A stretch of DNA of 64,000 nucleotides from an uncultured bacterium (GTDB taxonomy: Bacteria; Cyanobacteriota; Vampirovibrionia; Gastranaerophilales; Gastranaerophilaceae), in assembly GCA_902777385.1 (NCBI GenBank), contig CACYTP010000010.1:1-64000 (forward strand), read 5' to 3'. Positions 52,076-61,664 of the stretch are shown piece by piece. The notes below the pieces were generated by a model. It ran no database searches, was not told the origin of the DNA, and was given only the letters and a program-made list of their open reading frames with translations. A program made the position numbers and the translations under genes. Position 1 is the stretch's first letter, and each line of letters starts with the position of its first letter.

Positions 52076-53713
52076 TTATTGGTTTCCTTTAGCTTCTTCT
52101 TTCATCATTTGTTTTTTTCTTGCTTCTTGATCAACAATTGAACTGCTTATATCGATTCGATCCTGTTTCAGGTCGCTAATATTCTCTTTTGCTGCCTGAT
52201 ATTCTGCATTATTTTTATCGTATGCTTCTTCAGCTTTTTTAGCTTCAGCATTCTCTTTATCAGCAGTCTTTTGAGCTTCATTAGCTAACGAAGTTTCTTT
52301 TGATTCTGCACTTTTTGCTTCATCATATTTTGCATTATATTCTTTTACTTTAGCCTCAAGTTTAGTATTATCCTCCTTGAGCTTAGTATTTTCTTCACCC
52401 AGTTTATTGTTTTCCTTAGTAAGTTTTTCCTTATTGTTTTCAAGTTCTGCTTTTGTTTTTTTGTATTCAGCTAAATCTTTCTGATATTGAGCTTGTTCTG
52501 CGGCACTTGCATTTGCTCCAGGTTTTTTAGGCTCTTTAAGATTGTTTAATTGTGAAGAAATATCAGTAAGTTTTTGTTTATTCTGATCGATAGTACCGTC
52601 ATTTGTTTTTATTGTGTTGGTATTGCTGTCTATTTTTTTCTGATATCCTTCCATGGCACCTTTTGCCTGAGAAGCTTGCTGTTTATATTTAGCTGCACTC
52701 TCTTTATGTGTTTGTACCTCTTTATTTGCGGCTTTTGCTTGTTTTGCTTCCTGCTTTGCAGTTGCTTTTAATCCTGATTTTGCAGCTTTCTTTTCTGCGG
52801 CAACAGCCTTTTGATCAGATATATTGTCATCAATTTTTCCGACATCATCTTTTGCTGCATCTATTGCCTGTCCTAATTCTTGTGAACTTTTTGCATTTTC
52901 CATACCCTGTATTGAGGCATTAGATCTAGTTTGCGTTGGGGCAGGTGTATCTCCGGTTTTTGTAGCTTTGGCAGAAGTATTTGTTTGTGCTGCGGTGTTA
53001 TTATTTTTTGCAACTGCTGTGTTATTACCTGAACCGTTATCGTTTCCAACCTCTGCTTTTGAAGATTTTGAGAACAAAGAAGCAATTGATTTGCCCAGTT
53101 CAACGCCGCCCGATACAAGTCCTGCTACTCCGGCAACTCCTGTTGCTACTCCGGCTGCTTTCTGCCAGAAACTTTCATGTACTTGAGGTGTTGTTTGATC
53201 ATAAATATAGCGTTCCATTGCCGCATCACGCTGCATTTCTCTCAAACCGCTTCTTCGGTTTCCGCCTGTAGCTCCGGGCATACGGGACACACCCCAGTTG
53301 TTTTCACCTGTGAGCTGCATTTTCTTAATTTCGGAACGTTCAGCTTCTTTATTCCAGTAGCCTGAACTTACATATTTATTATCTCTTGTAAATCCGCTTG
53401 TTGAATTTGTAGAACCGGTACTTGTTCCGCCGTATCCATGACTTACAAAGTTGCTTGATTTTTTTGAAATATTTTCTTGACCGGTAGTTGCACCTGTATT
53501 TTTAATGTTAAATACAGAACTGTTGGCATCCCAGTTGTTTGTAGAAAGAGAACTTGTATTTGCTAAATTTTGGGCAGCAGTTTTGCCGGCGGTATTTTGT
53601 ATGCCGCTGGTTCCTCCCTCGCCCGCTTTTTTAGCTGCGATATTGGATTTTATGTTGGCACTCGAGTTCAGAGACGTCTGAATGCCTGGTCTGAATCTAA
53701 AATCCATACTCAT
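52076..53713 (-). CDS. Large coiled-coil hypothetical protein
   Basis: The 545-residue product has a Ser/Asn/Gly-rich N-terminal third (TSGIQNTAGKTAAQNLANTS), a hydrophobic segment around residue 185-215 (AAGVATGVAGVAGLVSGGVELG), then a long charged coiled coil with repeated Lys/Glu/Ala/Asn heptad-like stretches (about 300-545). No signal peptide is seen. Possible roles include a surface, scaffolding or secreted effector protein; I do not recognise a family. Asn/Thr-rich composition differs from the metabolic genes nearby. It stands alone, ended by its own terminator. Confidence 0.6.
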   Translation of the reverse strand: MSMDFRFRPGIQTSLNSSANIKSNIAAKKAGEGGTSGIQNTAGKTAAQNLANTSSLSTNNWDANSSVFNIKNTGATTGQENISKKSSNFVSHGYGGTSTGSTNSTSGFTRDNKYVSSGYWNKEAERSEIKKMQLTGENNWGVSRMPGATGGNRRSGLREMQRDAAMERYIYDQTTPQVHESFWQKAAGVATGVAGVAGLVSGGVELGKSIASLFSKSSKAEVGNDNGSGNNTAVAKNNNTAAQTNTSAKATKTGDTPAPTQTRSNASIQGMENAKSSQELGQAIDAAKDDVGKIDDNISDQKAVAAEKKAAKSGLKATAKQEAKQAKAANKEVQTHKESAAKYKQQASQAKGAMEGYQKKIDSNTNTIKTNDGTIDQNKQKLTDISSQLNNLKEPKKPGANASAAEQAQYQKDLAEYKKTKAELENNKEKLTKENNKLGEENTKLKEDNTKLEAKVKEYNAKYDEAKSAESKETSLANEAQKTADKENAEAKKAEEAYDKNNAEYQAAKENISDLKQDRIDISSSIVDQEARKKQMMKEEAKGNQ

Positions 53714-53901
53714 GACTTGTACTCTCTCTATTCTTTTTCATGTATATAAAAAATTTCCAAAAGCATGAATTTCAGAGGGTTTTTGTTTTGTTACATAAGT
53801 TTACAATTCTAAATACCTTACGAATTCTGTATTTTTTCTTGCAAGGACTTGTTTTTTAAGATAATATAGTATTATAAGAAATATAGGGAGATGTTATATT
53901 T

Positions 53902-55272
53902 ATGGCTATAGAAAGACAAAGAGTAGAGGAACAGGATAGAGAATTAAGACGTCACAATTTTAATCCGGTAGAAAGTAATTTAACTCCGGAGCAAGTTAAA
54001 TTGGAAGCTTCAAGATGTTTGAATTGCAAAAATCCGCGGTGTGTACAGGGATGTCCTGTAAATATTCAAATTCCGAAATTCATACAAGCTTTAAAAGAAG
54101 ATAATTTAAATGAAGCCGGAAATATAATCAGACAAACAAGTATGCTGCCTTCTGTATGTGGTCGTGTTTGTCCTCAGGAAAGACAATGTGAAGGTAATTG
54201 TGTATTGGGAATTAAGGGAGAACCTGTTTCAATAGGGGCTCTTGAAAGATATGTCGGAGATAATACATCGGCTGAAGAACCTGAAATTGTACCTACCGGA
54301 AAAAAAGTTGCGGTAATCGGTTCAGGGTGTGCAGGTATTACTGCTGCTGCTGATTTAAGAAAAGCAGGACATGATGTAACGGTATTTGAGGCGTTGCATG
54401 AACTGGGCGGAGTGTTAAGGTATGGTATCCCTCCGTTCAGATTGCCAAGAAAAGTATTAGATAGAGAACTTACTAATCTTAAAAACATGGGAGTTAAGTT
54501 TGAGAAAAACGTTATTGTAGGTAAATCTGTTACAATGAAACAATTAAAGGAAGATGGATTTGATGCAATATTTATATGCTCAGGTGCAGGCTTGGCAAAG
54601 ATGTTAAACATCAAAGGCGAAAATTTAAACGGTGTATTTTCTGCAAACGAGTTTTTGACAAGAGTAAATTTAATGCATGCAGGACAAGAGGGCTCTGTTA
54701 CACCTTTATGGACAGGCAAGAAGGTGGCTGTATTCGGAGGCGGTAATGTTGCAATGGATGCTGCAAGAACTGCTGTCAGAGTTGGGTTTGAAGAAGTTTA
54801 TATTATTTACAGAAGAACGGAAAAGGAGCTTCCTGCACGTCTTGAAGAAATTAGACATGCAAAAGAAGAAGGCGTAATTTTCAAATTCTTATACGCTCCA
54901 AAGGAAATTATCGGAGAAGATGGTAAGGTAAAATCGGTCGAACTTGAAGTGATGGAATTAGGTGAACCTGATGCAAGCGGTAGAAGACGTCCTGTTTCAA
55001 CCGGTAAAACTGAGATTATGGACTTAGATACGGTAATAGTTGCACTGGGAACAGGTCCAAACCCTATTATTCAGTGTTCTGCAGAAGCAGAAGGATTGGA
55101 TATTGTAACTGATTCAAAAGGTTATATTACGGTTGATGAAGAAAGTCGTGTAACATCTATTCCAACAATTTTCGCAGGCGGAGATGTTGCACCTGTTGGA
55201 GCTTCTAACGCAATTAACGCAATGGGTGCAGGTAAAAAAGCCGCAAAAGCTATTATTGAACTGTTAAAGTAA
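53902..55272 (+). CDS. Glutamate synthase small subunit-type NADPH oxidoreductase (GltD/NfnB-like)
   Basis: The 456-residue product has the N-terminal iron-sulphur cysteine set (CLNCKNPRCVQGCPVNIQIP and CGRVCPQERQCEGNC), an FAD-binding GSGCAGITAAADLRKAGH, and an NADPH-binding VAVFGGGNVAMDAARTAVR. GGAPV-type end residues (AGGDVAPVGASNAINAMGAGKKAA) complete the fold. Such proteins act as GltD with a GltB partner, as the NADPH subunit of electron-bifurcating Nfn, or alone. No gltB or nfnA gene is adjacent, so the exact role is open. A weak AGGGAG site precedes the ATG. Confidence 0.88.
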   Translation: MAIERQRVEEQDRELRRHNFNPVESNLTPEQVKLEASRCLNCKNPRCVQGCPVNIQIPKFIQALKEDNLNEAGNIIRQTSMLPSVCGRVCPQERQCEGNCVLGIKGEPVSIGALERYVGDNTSAEEPEIVPTGKKVAVIGSGCAGITAAADLRKAGHDVTVFEALHELGGVLRYGIPPFRLPRKVLDRELTNLKNMGVKFEKNVIVGKSVTMKQLKEDGFDAIFICSGAGLAKMLNIKGENLNGVFSANEFLTRVNLMHAGQEGSVTPLWTGKKVAVFGGGNVAMDAARTAVRVGFEEVYIIYRRTEKELPARLEEIRHAKEEGVIFKFLYAPKEIIGEDGKVKSVELEVMELGEPDASGRRRPVSTGKTEIMDLDTVIVALGTGPNPIIQCSAEAEGLDIVTDSKGYITVDEESRVTSIPTIFAGGDVAPVGASNAINAMGAGKKAAKAIIELLK

Positions 55273-55278
55273 TAAGGT

Positions 55279-56151
55279 ATGAAGATTAGATTATTTTGTA
55301 TATTATTGTTGGTTTGTTGTATGCTGACCGCATCTGTCAGTGCTTTTGAGTTGGATACTTCTGTGGATGATGAAATACGAAAAAATTATAATCCCTCTAA
55401 AATTGAAGAGGACAAATTGCCTGATTTACCAAGTGGAATAAACACTCCAACAAAGACAAATTCTGCAAGTATCAAGCCACAGCAGCAATCTTCAAACAGT
55501 TCGATTGTTCCAAACACAAATATTGATACTGAATTTTCCAAAGTCCCAAGGAGAATAAAAACTCAAACATCAACGGCGGATGATTCATATACTCAGATTA
55601 AAATAAAACGAGGGACGAAATTCAAGGTTAAGTCACAAACAAAAGTTTCGGACTGGAATTCGGCAGGAGCCGGCATGACATTTGTTTCGGTTTCTCCTGT
55701 TACCAAACGGTATGTATCATTTCCGACAGGTACGGTTTTTAAAGGGGTTATTGAAGAATCCCACCAGCCTACTTATGGCGGAAACGGCGGTTTGCTAAAA
55801 TTAAAAGCCAATTTTATTAAAGTATCAGGTAACACTTATAATATTGACGCAAAAATCGTTAATGCAAATAATAAGCATATTTATTTTAACAATATAAAAG
55901 GCAAGAGAGGTTATGTAAAAGGCATTTCAAGGCAAATTAATAAAGGTGACAGATTTTACAAAAAGACCAGAAATGCATCGACAAAACTTGCAGGAAATCC
56001 GATTGGGGTAATAATTTCACCAATTCCGACGATTGCCGGTATAGTCGGATATGGTGCAAATCTCATTATTTCGCCTGTTACAGCCATTTGGTCAAAAGGG
56101 GAGCATATTACGCTTCCTGCAGGAACATCTTATACTTTAAAACTGCGATAG
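55279..56151 (+). CDS. Secreted protein with FPxGT domain
   Basis: The 290-residue product has a signal peptide (MKIRLFCILLLVCCMLTASVSA), a Pro/Ser/Asn-rich stretch, and a beta domain with RGTKFKVKSQTKVSDWNSAG...VSFPTGTVFKGVIEESHQPTYGGNGGLLKLKANFIKVSGNTYNI. That domain matches the order and spacing of conserved residues in the envelope operon protein at 17967-19013, including FP-x-G-S/T and YG-x-x-G. The C-terminus has a hydrophobic helix (GNPIGVIISPIPTIAGIVGYGANLI). It starts six bases after the oxidoreductase gene, so the two may share an mRNA by chance of position. Function is unknown. Confidence 0.65.
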   Translation: MKIRLFCILLLVCCMLTASVSAFELDTSVDDEIRKNYNPSKIEEDKLPDLPSGINTPTKTNSASIKPQQQSSNSSIVPNTNIDTEFSKVPRRIKTQTSTADDSYTQIKIKRGTKFKVKSQTKVSDWNSAGAGMTFVSVSPVTKRYVSFPTGTVFKGVIEESHQPTYGGNGGLLKLKANFIKVSGNTYNIDAKIVNANNKHIYFNNIKGKRGYVKGISRQINKGDRFYKKTRNASTKLAGNPIGVIISPIPTIAGIVGYGANLIISPVTAIWSKGEHITLPAGTSYTLKLR

Positions 56152-56190
56152 GATTGTTATATAAATTAACGGTAGTAGTGCTATGTAGGC

Positions 56191-56210
56191 GTTGGTTGCA
56201 TTCGCCAACC
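56191..56210. repeat. Small inverted repeat after the secreted protein gene
   Basis: GTTGG (56191-56195) and CCAAC (56205-56209) flank a short loop in a GC-richer patch (GTAGG...CGTCACAGG). It resembles common bacterial dispersed GTAGGTTGGG-type palindromes, but this is a loose match. Confidence 0.35.
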
Positions 56211-56224
56211 GTCACAGGTTTATT

Positions 56225-57448
56225 CTATCTGTATTCTTTTCCGTCTTTTATATAGATTTCTTCAATAGGGTTTGGAGATTTCCCGTCAAATTTTTCTACT
56301 TTACAAGCATTCGCACGTTTGTAACTATCTGCTCCGTATGTAATCTGTTCCGGCTTATCTGTTCCCACGAAAAAGTCAATATCTTTCAGAACTATATCAT
56401 CTTCATTTTTTATTGTAAGTTCTTTGAGTTGCCCTTTCCCAGTATACATATAATTTGAACCATTAATCTCTCTACCTGCAAAATCAAATGCACCATCCGG
56501 TCTATAATAATAGTTATGTGTATTTTCACCATATTTTACAAAGTTACGTATGTAGGTCTGAGATTTATCAGTCTTAATACCTACCCAACTTAGTAATTCC
56601 TTATCATTAGAATAGTGCCATATATAACTTAATTCGCCTTCAGCATTATATTCTGCTTCAAATTTCTTACCATTCAGCAATAATTCTTTTGTACTGTTTG
56701 GGGTACCTTTTAATTCAAATTTAGACAAGTCAAATCCCATTGCTTTAACTTCTTCAACCGTCGGGTATTTTATTGTTAACATTTCTTGCGGAATTTTAAG
56801 AGTACGATCTATTTTTGCATTAATTGCATCCTTTTCTGCCTGACTAAGAGTAGGGTCGATTGGTTTTGCTTCAGTTTTTGGAGCTTCACTTTTCGGAGCT
56901 TCTTCCGCCTTTGGTGCAGCAGTATTTTCTTTCTTAGGCTCTGTCACTTTTGGTTCTTCTTTTTTAGGCACAGGATTTGGCTCTTGCTTTGGAGTTTCAA
57001 TTTTGGGTTCGGCAGGTTTACCTGTATCTTTACCTCCACCCGATTTGATTTTTGGACCATTTTTTATCTGTTCAAATTCTTCTGCTGAAATCACATCTTC
57101 GACAATTCCATCATCAGCTTTTGTTGAGCCTGTTAAATTATCAGCAGCTTTTGAGGCATCTTTTTCGACAGTACCACCCAGTGCTTTTTGAATTTTTGGA
57201 CCTAATTTACCGTATCGTCCTGCAACGCCCAATCCGATAAGTACGGCTGCCGCACTTAAACCGATTGACCAATTTCTTACTTTATGGCTTTTCTTTTCAG
57301 AAGTGTCGGTATCATTATCTTCGACAATTTCTTCTTGCTGTACAACTTCTTCTTCAACCTGTGGCTGCGGATTTTCAACAGGTTTTTGTGTATTATTGCG
57401 TACTTTATTAAATACTGACGAATTTGGTCCGATACCTTGAACAGACAT
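56225..57448 (-). CDS. Hypothetical membrane-anchored protein with Lys/Glu/Pro-rich stalk
   Basis: The 407-residue product starts MSVQGIGPNSSVFNKVRNN and has a Glu/Gln-rich segment, one membrane helix (NWSIGLSAAAVLIGLGVAG, about 60-80), then a long Pro/Lys/Glu/Ala stalk (about 145-220) and a C-terminal domain with tyrosine-rich repeat-like strands (FEAEYNAEGELSYIWHYSNDK, YYYRPDGAFDF). These resemble the YD-like repeats of the protein at 45461. No standard signal peptide is present. It may display its C-terminal domain through the stalk. Function is unknown. Confidence 0.6.
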   Translation of the reverse strand: MSVQGIGPNSSVFNKVRNNTQKPVENPQPQVEEEVVQQEEIVEDNDTDTSEKKSHKVRNWSIGLSAAAVLIGLGVAGRYGKLGPKIQKALGGTVEKDASKAADNLTGSTKADDGIVEDVISAEEFEQIKNGPKIKSGGGKDTGKPAEPKIETPKQEPNPVPKKEEPKVTEPKKENTAAPKAEEAPKSEAPKTEAKPIDPTLSQAEKDAINAKIDRTLKIPQEMLTIKYPTVEEVKAMGFDLSKFELKGTPNSTKELLLNGKKFEAEYNAEGELSYIWHYSNDKELLSWVGIKTDKSQTYIRNFVKYGENTHNYYYRPDGAFDFAGREINGSNYMYTGKGQLKELTIKNEDDIVLKDIDFFVGTDKPEQITYGADSYKRANACKVEKFDGKSPNPIEEIYIKDGKEYR

Positions 57449-57655
57449 AAACTAACCTTTCATTTTTCCCTATATATATATTAAAACGACAAAACTCAAA
57501 TATTTGCTATAGATAGTTTTTTTGTAACAATAATTTAAGTTATATGGTTTCAGGACTTAGATGTTTTTAACAAAGTTTTGTTACAAATCAATAAGTATTT
57601 TGAAATTTAGTAATATTGTTGTATTTTATAATTATACAGACGGAATACATCAATT

Positions 57656-58618
57656 ATGGCAGAAGAAGAGAAGAAAAGACATAAACCGGGAGTTCGTACA
57701 AAATTAAATTCCGGTGATAAAAAAGTTCAGACAAATACTGATAAAAACAGTAAACAAGCAAAAGCTGCACAGCCTAATCCAACAGCTGTTTCAGCATCTA
57801 AGAAGTTGCCTTCAATGCAGCTTTCTAAGGAAGCTAATTGGGCTGAAGAAACTTCTAAATCAGTATTAAGTGCGGTTAATCCTGTCAGCTCTGAAAGAAG
57901 TCTTGGCGAAAATAAGGTTGTGCCTGTGCCGCAAGAAAAAAGTCTTCCTGCAGAAACCAAGAAAAAAGAAGTCAAACCTGTTGCTGCTCCGGAACCTGAG
58001 AAAAAGAATAAATATAAGAAGAAAAAAGAGAAAAAATCCAGTATTATTGATGATATCAAGACTTCAATCGCTCAGGGCTTTGACAGCGTAAAAATTGATT
58101 ATGATCAGCTGGCTCAAATTCAGAATGAATTACATGTTAAACGTGATAACATTAAATCTTCACTAACGGATGGTGTTTCAAAATTAAAAGATTATGCAAA
58201 TTCAGCTGTGGAAAATGCTGCTGCGGCTGCTGAAGAAATGAAGAAGAAGCAGAAAGAGCTTGCTGCGGCTGCTGATCAACGTATGAAGGCTGAAGTTGAA
58301 AGAATTGAAAGAGAAAAGAAGCAGAAACAGGAAGAAGTTAAGGCTAATGCTAAACCTGCTTCTGATGTATCTGCCGAAGAGTTGCAGGCTGCTGCTGATG
58401 CTGCAAAACAAAATGCACCTGAAATTGATAAAGAAAAACTTCAGAAGCTCAATCAGGCTACACAGAGAAGAGATGGTGCAAAGAATGCACTCAATGCTTT
58501 GAATACGCAGTTACAGTATGCTTCACCGGAACAGCGTAAAGGCTTGCAGGAGAGAATTTGCCAGAAGGAAAAACAATTAGAAGAGGCAGAAGCACTTATT
58601 GCAGAATTAAGTCAATAA
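57656..58618 (+). CDS. Coiled-coil basic protein of unknown function
   Basis: The 320-residue product starts MAEEEKKRHKPGVRTKLNSG and is rich in Lys, Ala, Glu and Gln, with no hydrophobic helix. A basic segment (KKNKYKKKKEKKSS, about 115-128) is followed by a long coiled coil (about 130-235, EEMKKKQKELAAAADQRMKAEVERIEREKK) and a C-terminal helical hairpin (RDGAKNALNALNTQLQYASPEQRKGLQERICQKEKQLEEAEALI). The ribosome binding site is weak. A TATAAT box lies about 24 bases upstream. It could be a structural or DNA-associated protein; no family is recognised. Confidence 0.6.
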   Translation: MAEEEKKRHKPGVRTKLNSGDKKVQTNTDKNSKQAKAAQPNPTAVSASKKLPSMQLSKEANWAEETSKSVLSAVNPVSSERSLGENKVVPVPQEKSLPAETKKKEVKPVAAPEPEKKNKYKKKKEKKSSIIDDIKTSIAQGFDSVKIDYDQLAQIQNELHVKRDNIKSSLTDGVSKLKDYANSAVENAAAAAEEMKKKQKELAAAADQRMKAEVERIEREKKQKQEEVKANAKPASDVSAEELQAAADAAKQNAPEIDKEKLQKLNQATQRRDGAKNALNALNTQLQYASPEQRKGLQERICQKEKQLEEAEALIAELSQ

Positions 58619-58648
58619 AAAAGCAGTTCTTTTACGAACTGCTTTTTT
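58617..58648. terminator. Bidirectional terminator after coiled-coil gene
   Basis: The arms AAAAAAGCAGTTC and GAACTGCTTTTTT lie between converging genes. Confidence 0.92.
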
Positions 58649-58652
58649 GTAA

Positions 58653-58841
58653 CTAAAATTGTTCCATGACTTTTTCAGCTTCAAGACGTCTTTTCTCTCT
58701 CGTCTTTTGTACTGTGTTTACTGTCTTTTCTTTTTTAATTGTGGCTTCAATATTTTCTTTCGAAAAACTTTCAGGTTTAAAGTTGTTCCACATATATGCT
58801 CCAAAAGCTATAATTAGTATCAAACCGATTAATCTGACCAT
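58653..58841 (-). CDS. Small single-helix membrane protein
   Basis: The 62-residue product has an N-terminal helix (VRLIGLILIIAFGAYMW) and a basic tail (TIKKEKTVNTVQKTREKRRLEAEKVMEQF). AAGGAG lies before the ATG on the minus strand. No family is recognised. Confidence 0.55.
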   Translation of the reverse strand: MVRLIGLILIIAFGAYMWNNFKPESFSKENIEATIKKEKTVNTVQKTREKRRLEAEKVMEQF

Positions 58842-58933
58842 AATAATCTCCTTCTCATTGTTATTATACCATTTTTTTTTACTTTGACAATATGTTTTTT
58901 ACTTATTTTAATTTGTTTCCTATTGTTGCTGTA

Positions 58934-58962
58934 TTGTCTTATATTAAAAAATATATTATAAT
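58934..58962 (+). promoter_or_regulatory. hppA promoter
   Basis: TTGTCT (58934-58939) and TATAAT (58957-58962) are 17 bases apart, 38 bases before the hppA start. Confidence 0.6.
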
Positions 58963-58999
58963 TATCCTCGTGTAATGACACATATTGAAGGGAGATATT

Positions 59000-61423
59000 A
59001 TGATTAAAAAGTTCGCTGCACCGAAAACATTATTCGCAATGCTTGCGTTAATGTTGATGAGTGCTGTGCCTGCTCTTGCGAGTGAGGCTGATTTAGTTGT
59101 CCCTGATATTACCGGTGATAACTTCAGATTGCTTATCTGGGGTATCGTTATTTCCGTTGCCGGTTTGATATTCGGGTTTATTGAGTTTTCTCGTATCAGA
59201 AGGCTCAAAGTTCACACAGCTATGGCTGATGTAGGAAATACAATTTTTGAAACATGTAAGACATATCTTGTACAACAGGGCAAATTCCTGTTTTGTCTTG
59301 AAGTATTAATCGGACTTTGTATTGCTTTTTACTTCGGATATTTACAGCACATGCCGTTGAAGGATGTGGCTATTATTTTAGGATGGTCAGTTATTGGTAT
59401 TTTGGGTTCTTATGCGGTTGCTTGGTTTGGTATCAGAATGAACACTCTTGCAAATGCAAGAACTGCGTTCGTTTCATTAAAAGGTAATCCGCTAAATATA
59501 TTGAACATTCCTTTAAAAGCAGGTATGTCAATCGGTGTTTGTCTTGTATCTGTTGAATTAATCCTTATGCTTACAATTCTGTTGTTTGTTCCGGGACATT
59601 TGGCAGGTGCTTGCTTTATCGGTTTTGCAATAGGTGAAAGTTTGGGTGCTTCCGCTCTTCGTGTTGCAGGCGGTATTTTTACAAAGATTGCAGATATCGG
59701 TTCCGATTTGATGAAAATTCAATTCGGTATCAAAGAAGATGATCCTCGTAACCCGGGTGTAATTGCAGACTGTACGGGTGATAATGCAGGGGATTCAATC
59801 GGACCTACTGCTGACGGTTTTGAAACCTACGGCGTAACAGGTGTTGCACTTGTTTCATTTATTCTTTTGGGTGTTAAACCAGAATTTCAGGTTCAATTAT
59901 TGACCTGGATATTTGTAATGAGATATTTGATGATTGTTACTTCGGTTATTGCATACTGGATTAACAACGTTATTGATAAATTCTATGCAGCAAAAACTGC
60001 AAAATTCGATTTTGAAAAACCTTTAACCAATTTGGTATGGTTGACTTCAATATTATCTATAGGAATGACATTTAGTGTTAGCCACTGGTTGTTAGCTCCT
60101 ATGGGCGGTAATTTATGGCTAATATTGTCTGCTATTATTTCTTGCGGTACATTAGGTGCTGCATTAATTCCGGAATTTACAAAGATATTTACTTCTCCGA
60201 AAGCTTTGCATACGGAAGAAGTTGTTACAGCTTCTAAAGAAGGCGGTGCATCTTTAACAATTCTTTCCGGTATTGTTGCAGGTAATTTCTCTGCGTTTTG
60301 GATTGGTGCTGTAATTGTTCTATTAATGGGACTTGCATATTTTGCAAGTATTCACATCCCTGCCGATGTTATGATTTATTCATCAGTATTTGCATTCGGG
60401 CTTGTAGCATTCGGTTTCCTTGGTATGGGGCCTGTTACTATTGCGGTTGATTCTTACGGACCTGTTACAGATAATGCTCAGTCTGTATATGAATTATCTC
60501 TGATTGAAGAAATCCCTAATGTAGCTGAGGATATTGAAAAAGAATTCGGTTTTAAACCGGATTTTGAAAATGCTAAACAATTCTTAGAAGAAAATGACGG
60601 TGCAGGTAACACTTTCAAGGCTACTTCAAAACCTGTTTTGATTGGTACGGCTGTAGTTGGTGCTACAACGATGATTTTCTCACTGATTTTGGTTATTCAG
60701 AATACTCTTGGTATCCAGCCGGAAGCAGTACTTAACTTGTTAAATCCTTATACATTGTTAGGTTTATTAGCAGGCGGTGCTGTTATTTATTGGTTCAGCG
60801 GTGCGTCTATGCAGGCTGTTACGACAGGTGCTTACCGTGCTACTGAATACATTAAAGATAATATCAAACTTGATGAGAATTCAAAGTCAGCAAATCTTTC
60901 TAATTCAAAAGAAGTTGTTAAGATTTGTACACAGTATGCTCAAAAAGGTATGGTAAATATCTTTATTTCACTGTTTGCTTTTGCGTTAGCATTAGCTTGC
61001 CTGTCCGCACCGATTATTGCTGAGAATGCAGAATTTGCGAACAGACCTGTTTCGTTCTTTGTAAGCTACTTAATTGCTATTGCGGTATTTGGTTTATTCC
61101 AAGCCGTATTTATGGCAAACGCAGGCGGTTGCTGGGATAATGCAAAGAAAATCGTTGAAGTTGATATGAAAGAAAAAGGAACACCGCTTCATGATGCTAC
61201 TGTTGTAGGTGATACGGTTGGTGATCCGTTCAAAGATACTTCTTCTGTTGCAATGAACCCGATAATCAAATTTACAACATTATTTGGTTTATTGGCAATG
61301 GAAATTGCGATTAGTGAAGCGTTCAGAGAAGTAGCTCCAATAGCAGGGGTTGTATTCCTGATAATTGCGTTATTCTTTGTATGGCGTTCTTTCTACGGAA
61401 TGAGAATTCCATCTAAGAAGTAA
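59000..61423 (+). CDS. hppA: Membrane-bound proton-translocating pyrophosphatase
   Basis: This enzyme couples pyrophosphate hydrolysis to ion export across the membrane. ATG 59000 is chosen for AAGGGAG at 58988-58994. The 807-residue product starts with a signal-like helix and has about sixteen membrane helices. Family motifs are IKEDDPRNPGVIADCTGDNAGDSIG, DSYGPVTDNAQ and the C-terminal GGCWDNAKKIVE...GDTVGDPFKDTSSVAMNPIIK. In the segment GNTFKATSKP the Lys matches the position that marks potassium-independent, proton-pumping enzymes; potassium-dependent ones have Ala there. It is longer than the typical ~700 residues and fairly divergent. It probably helps energise a fermentative cell. Confidence 0.93.
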   Translation: MIKKFAAPKTLFAMLALMLMSAVPALASEADLVVPDITGDNFRLLIWGIVISVAGLIFGFIEFSRIRRLKVHTAMADVGNTIFETCKTYLVQQGKFLFCLEVLIGLCIAFYFGYLQHMPLKDVAIILGWSVIGILGSYAVAWFGIRMNTLANARTAFVSLKGNPLNILNIPLKAGMSIGVCLVSVELILMLTILLFVPGHLAGACFIGFAIGESLGASALRVAGGIFTKIADIGSDLMKIQFGIKEDDPRNPGVIADCTGDNAGDSIGPTADGFETYGVTGVALVSFILLGVKPEFQVQLLTWIFVMRYLMIVTSVIAYWINNVIDKFYAAKTAKFDFEKPLTNLVWLTSILSIGMTFSVSHWLLAPMGGNLWLILSAIISCGTLGAALIPEFTKIFTSPKALHTEEVVTASKEGGASLTILSGIVAGNFSAFWIGAVIVLLMGLAYFASIHIPADVMIYSSVFAFGLVAFGFLGMGPVTIAVDSYGPVTDNAQSVYELSLIEEIPNVAEDIEKEFGFKPDFENAKQFLEENDGAGNTFKATSKPVLIGTAVVGATTMIFSLILVIQNTLGIQPEAVLNLLNPYTLLGLLAGGAVIYWFSGASMQAVTTGAYRATEYIKDNIKLDENSKSANLSNSKEVVKICTQYAQKGMVNIFISLFAFALALACLSAPIIAENAEFANRPVSFFVSYLIAIAVFGLFQAVFMANAGGCWDNAKKIVEVDMKEKGTPLHDATVVGDTVGDPFKDTSSVAMNPIIKFTTLFGLLAMEIAISEAFREVAPIAGVVFLIIALFFVWRSFYGMRIPSKK

Positions 61424-61438
61424 TTGTATATTCTAAAA

Positions 61439-61474
61439 ATTTTCACCCGAGGTAAATCCTCGGGTGATTTTTTA
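61439..61474 (+). terminator. Terminator after hppA
   Basis: The arms CACCCGAGG and CCTCGGGTG are followed by ATTTTTT. Confidence 0.92.
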
Positions 61475-61664
61475 TTTATAATATTTTTTAAACTTTCCCC
61501 TCTCTTATTTTATAGGCGAGGTGAATTAATAAAACAGGAAGTGAACATCATCAAGAATTTGCCCTCTCCCGAAGGTAGAGGGCTAAAAGCAGGAAGTGAA
61601 AATCATCACTTCCTGTCTTATATATACAACTGCAAGTTTTTGTACTTACATTTTTATATACCTT
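61475..61664. repeat. Intergenic repeats between hppA and LOG gene
   Basis: The gap holds the palindrome CCCTCTCCCGAAGGTAGAGGG (61562-61582), related to elements at 5630-5700 and 63797-63864, and the block CAGGAAGTGAA at 61535. The block recurs at 61590, with its complement TCACTTCCTG at 61606-61615 forming a hairpin. A matching hairpin lies at 63346-63368. A reading frame across this stretch is not credible. Confidence 0.55.
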
